Below are positions 57,544-64,000 of a DNA stretch of 64,000 nucleotides, piece by piece (position 1 is the stretch's first letter; every line of letters begins with the position of its first letter). The notes beneath the pieces were generated by a model. It worked only from the letters and a program-made list of their open reading frames with translations. It made no database searches and had not been told where the DNA came from. This DNA comes from Rhodospirillaceae bacterium (GTDB taxonomy: Bacteria > Pseudomonadota > Alphaproteobacteria > MPNO01 > UBA2964): the NCBI GenBank assembly GCA_002709075.1, contig PAPV01000022.1:1-64000 (forward strand), read 5' to 3'. Both the position numbers and the translations under genes were made by a program.

Positions 57544-58629
57544 CTAAGGAAACAGCGGTGTTGAAAATTTTTTATTCGATACAACCACACCGCCAGAAGG
57601 TCTACTCCCCTTTTCTAAATGACCATACCGGTTAAAATATGACTTGGAAAGCGGCCTGCCGTCTGGCGTAGACAGCCACAAACGCAATAGATTTCGGCGA
57701 CGGTAAATTTCTGGATAATCCTCAAATTCTGTTCTTGAATGAACAGTGACATGATTATGTAAGAATTGAATATCGCCACGCCGAAAGTCCATCGCATAAG
57801 ATAATTCATGGGCCAGTTTGTTAAATAGTTTTATTGCAGCAATTAGTTTAGGCGAATGGCGCGGTAAAGATGGGAATCGTTGCGCAGATAAAATATAGCC
57901 ACCCTGCCAGCTAACACTCAAAAAACCATCCCGAAAGTTAAAGACCGGAAGCAAAAACCATGGATCTTTTCCTTTCGGAATTTCATTTCTGCGGTCTCTA
58001 TAAATTGGTTTTGAAAGTTCTGCCGCTAACTCTGGAGCACGATTAAGTATTTCGTTATAAATACTGAGAGAACTAGCAACCAGAGACTCTCCGCCACTTT
58101 TTGAGGGATGAAGACACAGCAAACTAACAATGTCGCAACTGTCGCAATGATAAGGAAGGGACTCACGTGTCTGGTAGCCTCGGTGGGAGGGGTTTTCCAA
58201 TGTTTTTCCTCCAAGATCTGCCACATGACCAAGAAGATGCCCTTTTGCATTTTGTGAAACTGGAACTCCGATATGCTGACCTATAACCCAAAAGGCAATC
58301 GCGGCTTCAGCCCTATCAAAATCTTGTACGGGAACTCCTCTAATAAGAGCAATACCTCGACCTTCCAGAATTTCCTCTTTGATTTGCCACAGATAGGGAG
58401 ATAATGTAGACATCTTATATAAGCTGGGTGTTATCGAAATGAGATCTATGTCAGCAGCCTTCAAGCGCGCGACGGTTCGCACAAGCTCATGAACGTGATC
58501 CTTTGAAATTGGATATATCCAACTTCTATCGCTATCTAGGTCGTTTGCAGACCATACAGCTGGATCCACAACAGGTAGATTTGGGACTGCTGGTGTTCGG
58601 GAAGAAATATTTGAGATTAAAACCATCAT
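57544..58629 (-). CDS. TauD/TfdA-family Fe(II)/2-oxoglutarate dioxygenase
   Basis: A 361-residue oxygenase. Iron ligands His and Asp in LPYHCDSCDIV (near 155) and His in VTVHSRTEFED, followed by RRRNLLRLW whose arginine binds 2-oxoglutarate. The pattern (EEILEGRGIALIRGVPV, HVADLGGK) is that of a TauD subgroup rather than a sulfonate enzyme; substrate unknown. Starts ATG 58629 with GGAATTTT. Lies 68 bases before the amidohydrolase operon on the same strand. Confidence 0.87.
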   Translation of the reverse strand: MMVLISNISSRTPAVPNLPVVDPAVWSANDLDSDRSWIYPISKDHVHELVRTVARLKAADIDLISITPSLYKMSTLSPYLWQIKEEILEGRGIALIRGVPVQDFDRAEAAIAFWVIGQHIGVPVSQNAKGHLLGHVADLGGKTLENPSHRGYQTRESLPYHCDSCDIVSLLCLHPSKSGGESLVASSLSIYNEILNRAPELAAELSKPIYRDRRNEIPKGKDPWFLLPVFNFRDGFLSVSWQGGYILSAQRFPSLPRHSPKLIAAIKLFNKLAHELSYAMDFRRGDIQFLHNHVTVHSRTEFEDYPEIYRRRNLLRLWLSTPDGRPLSKSYFNRYGHLEKGSRPSGGVVVSNKKFSTPLFP

Positions 58630-58797
58630 AAAATTCCAACTAATGCGACTAAATTACGACCTGGCAATTTAAAAAATTCTGTAAAAAATGTATTGAATTG
58701 CGGAATATTGAGAAAATACCAAATTTCAAGAATATAGAATAGCTATATTGTCTGTTCTTACCACTCTAATACCCAATCAGTGTGCGGAGGTGACAAC

Positions 58798-58812
58798 TTG
58801 CGAGCTTCGCAA
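58798..58812. promoter_or_regulatory. Inverted repeat in the gap upstream of the hydroxyacid-dehydrogenase relic
   Basis: TTGCGA and TCGCAA, 3 bases apart. It follows a very good Shine-Dalgarno-like GGAGGTG (58786-58792) with no proper ORF behind it (only five codons from the TTG at 58798). Possibly a leftover start region or a small leader. Confidence 0.3.
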
Positions 58813-58852
58813 TAAACTTTATCACTTGAGCCAACTATAGGCGATTAAAACC

Positions 58853-59368
58853 ATGAATTGGAAGTTTAGAACCAATAACGAAGTGATAGCTCGGGCTAAC
58901 TGCAATGAAAACGAATCTGTAAGGAATCATATCACAGGTGGATGTGAGAATGAGACTTTAATACGTTTCAATCGACAGGCCTCAAATTCGTCAGTATTTT
59001 TATCAAGGGTTTTACGCGCTCCTATATACCCATTAAAACGAAGTATCCGAACATTAGATTATAAGAGAATAATAATTGGTATTTCACCAAAAATAATTTG
59101 CGGATTAAAAAGGGGAATTAGAGTGTATATTAAAGTTGGCTACATACGCGCCCTAAACATTGGGAAAGCATTTCCTCTAAGCATGCAACCGGTTGGAATA
59201 AAAAAATTTCAGAGGTTGCTGCTTGCTGCTGATGAACAAAGCGTGTCAGAAAACAGTTTAAATAAGATTAAGAAAGAAATTACTATTAATATAAGGTTGC
59301 TAATCTTTATATTAGTACATCAACTTAATTTATCGTATGAAACAAAAGCGATGCCTGTAAGGGCTTGA
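58853..59368 (+). pseudogene. Gutted, still-open copy of the FMN 2-hydroxyacid dehydrogenase
   Basis: An open frame of 171 codons. The N-terminal part aligns with residues 13-95 of the intact protein downstream: ARANCNENE with ARRNMDQDN, GGCENETLIRFNRQAS with GAAESETSLRRNRMAL, FLSRVLR with FRPRVCR, LSMQPVGIKKF with LSTVTQPSLEEV. The C-terminal part aligns with its end: HQLNLSYETKAMPVRA against NELNPEYVTHAMPVRL. About 200 central residues are gone, with the catalytic NHGGRQLD and the FMN-phosphate loop. So it is a deleted, much changed paralog that cannot work as this enzyme. That no stop has arisen is odd. Confidence 0.6.
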
Positions 59369-59441
59369 AACGAGGTGAACGCTTTTCCGCGTCTCCCAAT
59401 TCGAAATTTTATTTAATCGCCCAATGCTAAAAATGGAGACT

Positions 59442-60521
59442 AAAATGTCCACTTATAGTGAATTTTTAACGATACATGACATGATTTTGATGGCCCGTCG
59501 AAATATGGATCAGGATAATTGGGACTACGTCTGCGGAGCTGCAGAAAGCGAAACCTCACTGCGACGAAATCGGATGGCATTAGATTCAATTGCCTTTCGA
59601 CCGAGAGTTTGCCGAGATGTAAGTAAAATTGATACTAGGTGTGACTTTTTTGGGCACAAATTACGTTTACCAGTTCTGATGGCCCCCATGGGAAGCATTC
59701 ATCGATTTACACCGAAGGGAGCAATCGATGTTGATGATGCGGCGGAACAATTCGGTACAGTAAATTTTCTTTCAACAGTTACTCAACCTAGCCTAGAAGA
59801 AGTCGCAAATAACAGTCCACACCCCAAAAATTTTCAGATTTATGTGAGAGGTGATGACGAATGGATAAAGAAGTTAGTGAAACGCATAGTAAAGGCTAAT
59901 TATCACTCAGTGACATTAACCGTCGACAGTTCGTTTTATGGCAATCGCGAACGGCTTAGCCCTTCACAACTCGCATTAAAACGAGTGCCAAATCGCGACT
60001 GGCAAAAAAAAATTACTTGGGACACCGTAAAAATGATTCAAGATGAAATCGGCAACCGCCCATTTTTTCTGAAAGGAATCATGACGGCTGAGGACGCTAA
60101 ACTGGCCGTACAACATGAAGTAGATGCTATATACATCTCAAATCACGGTGGGAGACAACTAGACCATGTTCTAGGCAACATTCAAACTTTACCAGAAATT
60201 GTGAAAGCCGTTAATGGACAAACAAAAATTATAATCGACGGAGGATTTACACGTGGAACCGATATTGTCAAAGCGATAGCTTTAGGCGCAGACTATGTGG
60301 CAATTGGCCGCCTCCAAGCCTGGGCACTTGGGGCAGCTGCTTCAACGGGATTAATCAAATGTTTAGAACTTATAGAGCAAGAAATAATTACAACTATGGG
60401 CCTTTTGGGAGTTACATCCTTAAACGAATTAAATCCAGAGTACGTGACACATGCGATGCCAGTGAGGTTGCCTCATGAGCATTCTGCCTTTCCACATCTC
60501 GGGCCAAATCCAATCGCGTAA
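59442..60521 (+). CDS. FMN-dependent 2-hydroxyacid dehydrogenase (lactate/glycolate oxidase family)
   Basis: A 359-residue TIM-barrel flavoenzyme. LPVLMAPMG (FMN pocket, near 77), STVTQPSLEEVA, a QIY strand, catalytic His and Arg in ISNHGGRQLDHVLG (near 233) and FMN-phosphate loop IIDGGFTRGTD then AIGR. It oxidises an L-2-hydroxy acid (lactate, glycolate or mandelate-like) to the oxo acid; membrane anchor absent. ATG 59442 has AATGGAG ahead; an ATG at 59424 is possible. The remnant just upstream is its decayed relative. Confidence 0.9.
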   Translation, partial: KMSTYSEFLTIHDMILMARRNMDQDNWDYVCGAAESETSLRRNRMALDSIAFRPRVCRDVSKIDTRCDFFGHKLRLPVLMAPMGSIHRFTPKGAIDVDDAAEQFGTVNFLSTVTQPSLEEVANNSPHPKNFQIYVRGDDEWIKKLVKRIVKANYHSVTLTVDSSFYGNRERLSPSQLALKRVPNRDWQKKITWDTVKMIQDEIGNRPFFLKGIMTAEDAKLAVQHEVDAIYISNHGGRQLDHVLGNIQTLPEIVKAVNGQTKIIIDGGFTRGTDIVKAIALGADYVAIGRLQAWALGAAASTGLIKCLELIEQEIITTMGLLGVTSLNELNPEYVTHAMPVRLPHEHSAFPHLGPNPIA

Positions 60522-60619
60522 CATTTTGAACTCTAGATAAACTTGTTATGGCAATTTGTGCAATTAATAAAAAAGAAAAATCAAATGACGTTGAAGACCA
60601 ATAAAAAGAAACCCGTACG

Positions 60620-62956
60620 TTACGCAGCGCTCTCTTTCGCCTCCTGTATTGCCTGCCAGACTTTTGCCGGTGTAGCCGGCATATCTATGTGTCTTATACC
60701 ATAATTTGATAAAGCATCTACAACTGCATTCATTACGGCTGGAACAGCTCCGACTGTTCCAGCCTCTCCTGCTCCTTTTACCCCAAGCGGATTTGTCGCT
60801 GTTGGACATGGGTTTGATTTAACCTCGATAAAAGAGAGATTGTCTGCACGAGGCATCGCGTAGTCCATGAAGGACCCTGATATCAATTGTCCACTGCCTT
60901 CATCAAATACAATTTCTTCTAATAGCGCCTGACCCACCCCATGAACAACTCCTCCTTGAATTTGACCTTTAAGAGTTAACGGATTTAGCACTGTACCTAC
61001 ATCATCTACGACATTGTATTTCACAATTTCAATTACACCGGTATCTTCATCTAATTCTATTTCACAGACATGGCAGCCGTTTGGAAAGTTTTCAGCGGTT
61101 GCTTCATACGTAAATACAGCATCCAATCCCGGTTCTATATCTGAAGGCAATGTCCCAGGTCGGTAGGATGCTTTTGCTACCTCAATTAAACTGATCTGCC
61201 GATCCGTACCAACAACAGTGAAGATTGAGTCAGAAAATTCTATATCTGTCTCGGCAGACTCTAGCAAATGAGCGGCAATGGTCTTGGCTTTGTCCACAAT
61301 CTTTTCAGAACATTTTAAAACTGTGCTACCTCCAATTGATGCTGAACGTGAACCACCTGTGCCTCCCCCAAAAGCTAAAATTGCTGTATCACCTTCAGCA
61401 AAACTTATTAGGTCTGGGTCAATTCCTAGAGTTTCATTCATTATTTGCTTATAGATAGTTTCATGGCCCTGCCCCTGTTGACTAGTCCCGGCATTAAGTT
61501 GGACTGAACCAGACGAATCAAAACGAATATGAACCTGTTCAAGGCTTGGTCCAGCTGCACGTTCTATGGAATTGGAAATCCCAATACCCCGTAGTTTACC
61601 ATTTTTTTCCGACAATTTTTTTCTGTCTTCGAATCCGTCATAGTCAGACATCTCCAGCGCCTTTTCTAAATTGTCTCCGAAGTCTCCACTATCGTAAGTA
61701 AAAACAAGAGCAGTCTTATATGGAATAGCCTCTGGTGTTATTTGGTTGCGCCGACGCAACTCCGCTGGATCCACATAAAGTTCATCCGCGGCCAAATCAA
61801 TTAATCTTTCAATGACATAGGATGCTTCCGGACGCCCATTCCCACGAAAAGGACAAATCGGATTTGTATTTGTATACACACCAGAGACGTCACAGTGCAT
61901 GGCAGGAATATTATAAGTTCCAGCCATTGTTCCAAGATTAGCGACCGGTGGTAGCGTACCCTTAGAGGCCAAGTATGCGCCTACATTGGTCCAACTTTTT
62001 GCGCGAACACCAAGAAATTTGAAGTTCTCATCTAACGCAATCTCGCCTTCCCAATAAACATCACGACCGTGGTGATCACTCATAAATCCTTCAGAGCGCT
62101 CACAAACCCACTTCACTGGCCTTCCAACCTTTCTGGAAGCCCAAAGAACCAAAACCACTTCCTGATAAGTTCCGCCTCGTAGTCCGAAACTTCCTCCCAT
62201 ATCACCACAAACAACTCGCATTTTAGATTCTGGGATGTTGAATATTTTATTGCATAATTCTTCGCGGACCTGCCAAGGATAATGAACTGCAGTATATAGG
62301 GTCCAGAAATCGCGAGAAGCATCATAATCACCAATGGCCCCTCGAGGTTCCATCGTAGCATGTGCACTTCGGTTCACTGGCAACTGACCCCTTACCACAT
62401 ATTTTGCATTCGAAATTGCAGCATCCGTGGCATCCTTGTCACCAACTAAGTGAACGAAACAAATGTTATCCTTTGCTTCCGACCAAACTTTGGGTGCCCC
62501 AGGTCGCGCTGCTTCGTATGGGGTTGAAACCGCCGGCAATGGATCATAATCAACTTCTATCAGCTCTGCGGCATCTTTTGCTTGATCCAATGTTTCGGCA
62601 ATTACCATAGCGACATAGTCGCCAACCATCTTCACTTCGTCTAGAACTAAGACACGTCGGGCTGGTTCAAACATCGGTGTACCATCGCGACGTTTGCGTT
62701 TTGGTGTGCATTCAAGTATCCCAAAACCATCATTGACGTAATCTTGCCCGGTAAGGACGTCAATAACACCCGGCGCATTTATTGCTGCCGAGATCTCCAT
62801 CGAAAGAATCTTTGCATGCGCGAATGGTGATCGCAAAATATAAGCACGAGCCTGTCGCGGAAGCGTGTTATCATCCATATATCGGCCTCCACCCGTTAAC
62901 AAACGAGGATCTTCATACCGAGGGACGGGTTGTCCAATACCAAATTTTTGAACCAT
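60620..62956 (-). CDS. Molybdenum hydroxylase large subunit, CoxL/xanthine dehydrogenase family (copy 2)
   Basis: A 778-residue molybdopterin-binding subunit, like the 12080-14422 protein along its full length. Conserved marks: GQPVPRYEDPRLLTGGGRY, DMGGSFGLRGG, GTSQQGQGHET and the catalytic Glu in GVKGAGEAGTVG. The active-site loop is PFRGNGRPEA where copy 1 has PYRGAGRPEA, so substrates likely differ. No FeS or FAD subunit is near. Good ribosome binding site (GGAGAAA). Divergent from the thiamine-diphosphate enzyme with a 24-bp tandem repeat between. Confidence 0.88.
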   Translation of the reverse strand: MVQKFGIGQPVPRYEDPRLLTGGGRYMDDNTLPRQARAYILRSPFAHAKILSMEISAAINAPGVIDVLTGQDYVNDGFGILECTPKRKRRDGTPMFEPARRVLVLDEVKMVGDYVAMVIAETLDQAKDAAELIEVDYDPLPAVSTPYEAARPGAPKVWSEAKDNICFVHLVGDKDATDAAISNAKYVVRGQLPVNRSAHATMEPRGAIGDYDASRDFWTLYTAVHYPWQVREELCNKIFNIPESKMRVVCGDMGGSFGLRGGTYQEVVLVLWASRKVGRPVKWVCERSEGFMSDHHGRDVYWEGEIALDENFKFLGVRAKSWTNVGAYLASKGTLPPVANLGTMAGTYNIPAMHCDVSGVYTNTNPICPFRGNGRPEASYVIERLIDLAADELYVDPAELRRRNQITPEAIPYKTALVFTYDSGDFGDNLEKALEMSDYDGFEDRKKLSEKNGKLRGIGISNSIERAAGPSLEQVHIRFDSSGSVQLNAGTSQQGQGHETIYKQIMNETLGIDPDLISFAEGDTAILAFGGGTGGSRSASIGGSTVLKCSEKIVDKAKTIAAHLLESAETDIEFSDSIFTVVGTDRQISLIEVAKASYRPGTLPSDIEPGLDAVFTYEATAENFPNGCHVCEIELDEDTGVIEIVKYNVVDDVGTVLNPLTLKGQIQGGVVHGVGQALLEEIVFDEGSGQLISGSFMDYAMPRADNLSFIEVKSNPCPTATNPLGVKGAGEAGTVGAVPAVMNAVVDALSNYGIRHIDMPATPAKVWQAIQEAKESAA

Positions 62957-62991
62957 ATCGAAATTTTCTCCAAAACAAGTGTCGACACCTT

Positions 62992-63039
62992 TTGATTATC
63001 TACCTTGTATATAACTTGATTACCTACCTTGTATATAAC
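62992..63039. repeat. Tandem 24-bp repeat in a divergent promoter region
   Basis: Two adjacent copies, 62992-63015 and 63016-63039, identical but for one base (T/C at the 8th position of the unit). Each ends with ACCTTGTATATAAC, which contains a TATA-type -10-like element on both strands. It lies 36 bases before the CoxL-type gene and 92 before the TPP enzyme gene, so it is likely an operator pair or duplicated promoter. Confidence 0.65.
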
Positions 63040-63130
63040 GTCAGGCTCACCAATAAGGAAAGGGTGGTTGTGCATTGAGTTTTGATTGATAGACTTGAGA
63101 CCAGAAACATACAGACTCACAGGAAGCCTA

Positions 63131-64000
63131 ATGACCGAAGAAAAATTTATTCGCAAGGCAAATACACGTTACCAATCAGATGTAATCGTTGACCTTATAA
63201 AGGCATTCGATTTTCCTGCAATACCACTTAACCCTGGTGCCAGTTACAGAGGTTTGCACGATAGTTTGGTAAATTACGGAGAAGATGATCCGCCAATGAT
63301 TTTATGTAATCATGAAAAGTTGGCAGTCCAAATTGCTCATGGCTATGCAAAAGCGACTGGAAAACCAATGCCAGCGATTGTCCACAATGTCGTTGGACTA
63401 CTGCATGCTCCGTTGGCCGTTTATTATGCATATATTGACCGTTGCCCGGTTTTTCTTATTGGTGCAACTGGTCCCATGAACGAACAACTACGTCGTCCTT
63501 TTATTGATTGGATTCACACAGCCTTCGCTCAAGGTTCCGCAATACGGGATTACACAAAATGGGACTATCAGCCAGGATCCATTCATGGTGTTTCAGATAG
63601 CTTTGCTCGCGCCTACTCAATCATGATGACTGAGCCGCAGGGGCCGATCTACATGGTTTACGACGCTGGAATACAAGAGGCAGAGTTGAAAGAAGAAATA
63701 GAAATTCCTCCATCTAGCGCTGTAAAAGTTCCTTCTAGATTGTGGGCTGATCCTGATTTAATAGACAAAGCAGCGGACATGCTGCTCAAAGCAGATTATC
63801 CAATTTTGTTAACTGAATATGCTGCGCGCGCACCACTTGGCTTCGATGATACGGTGGAGTTGGCAGAAACACTGGGCTGTGGTGTCTTTGACATCAATAA
63901 AAGGCTTGGTTTTCCGAATAAACATTCTCTTAATTTGTCAATGCATAAAGACGCATTCGAAGGAACTGACTTAGTTTGCGCACTTGATGTCATTGATTGG
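63131..64000 (+). CDS. Thiamine-diphosphate-dependent enzyme, acetolactate-synthase-like (partial)
   Basis: The first 290 codons of a TPP enzyme; the gene runs past the right edge. The N-terminal Pyr domain carries the catalytic glutamate in LCNHEKLAVQIAHGYAKATG (near 61-80), then PAIVHNVVGLLHAPLAVYYAY and EPQGPIYMVYD, followed by the start of the middle domain. Such enzymes decarboxylate 2-oxo acids (acetolactate synthase, benzoylformate decarboxylase, sulfopyruvate decarboxylase); the type cannot be told from half the protein. Start ATG 63131 has AGGAAGCC. Divergent from the CoxL-type gene. Confidence 0.88.
   Translation, partial: MTEEKFIRKANTRYQSDVIVDLIKAFDFPAIPLNPGASYRGLHDSLVNYGEDDPPMILCNHEKLAVQIAHGYAKATGKPMPAIVHNVVGLLHAPLAVYYAYIDRCPVFLIGATGPMNEQLRRPFIDWIHTAFAQGSAIRDYTKWDYQPGSIHGVSDSFARAYSIMMTEPQGPIYMVYDAGIQEAELKEEIEIPPSSAVKVPSRLWADPDLIDKAADMLLKADYPILLTEYAARAPLGFDDTVELAETLGCGVFDINKRLGFPNKHSLNLSMHKDAFEGTDLVCALDVIDW

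Overview
The window reads as the chromosome of an AT-rich alphaproteobacterium, probably a free-living heterotroph with a strong oxidative catabolic lifestyle. The placement rests on the tig-clpP-clpX-lon-hupB block on one strand, a complete sufBCDSUT system under an Rrf2 regulator, parE, a sigma-54-type glnB-glnA unit and tRNAs with encoded CCA ends. A marine Rhodospirillales- or SAR116-like bacterium is my guess, not something the sequence proves. There are no insertion sequences, phage genes, rRNA genes or CRISPR arrays.

Layout. 1-8 kb: edge of a truncated gene, tRNA-Asp, a GtrA membrane protein, tRNA-Val, then (all minus strand) hupB, lon, clpX, clpP, tig and tRNA-Leu. 8-16 kb: a small conserved protein, the NAD(P)H-hydrate repair enzyme, then an accessory patch (crotonase, isochorismatase-like hydrolase, CoxL-type molybdenum hydroxylase subunit), tRNA-His and an aminotransferase. 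16-23 kb: glnB, glnA, acyl-CoA thioesterase, parE, a phytanoyl-CoA-dioxygenase-like gene, a DEAD-box helicase and a one-domain Lrp-type protein. 23-29.7 kb: the suf operon, read from a control region with a three-fold 11-bp repeat.

29.7-64 kb is a dense catabolic region. It holds a Rieske ring-hydroxylating dioxygenase operon (alpha, beta, alcohol dehydrogenase, reductase); a hydantoinase-type operon (hyuB, hyuA, class-III aminotransferase, EthD-like protein, carboxymuconolactone-decarboxylase-like protein) divergent from an aminobenzoate/benzoate-type CoA ligase and a nitroreductase; alanine dehydrogenase, a DMT transporter and an alpha/beta hydrolase; two members of the isocitrate-lyase superfamily and an MmgE/PrpD protein; an operon with two paralogous metal-dependent amidohydrolases around a Rieske ferredoxin and an unrecognised 116-residue protein, preceded by a TauD-type dioxygenase; an FMN-dependent 2-hydroxyacid dehydrogenase; a second CoxL-type subunit; and a thiamine-diphosphate enzyme cut by the right edge. 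Apart from the suf Rrf2 protein I see no DNA-binding regulator in these 34 kb, although several intergenic palindromes look like operators.

Three gene remnants lie in this catabolic region: a parvulin (PpiC) gene with several frame breaks, the C-terminal piece of a thiamine-diphosphate enzyme, and an open but gutted copy of the FMN hydroxyacid dehydrogenase lying just upstream of the intact gene. These remnants, the multi-gene unit of two amidohydrolases with a Rieske ferredoxin, and the probable non-ATG (CTG) start of a duplicated EthD-like protein are the least ordinary things here. I found no single system that I can call wholly new.
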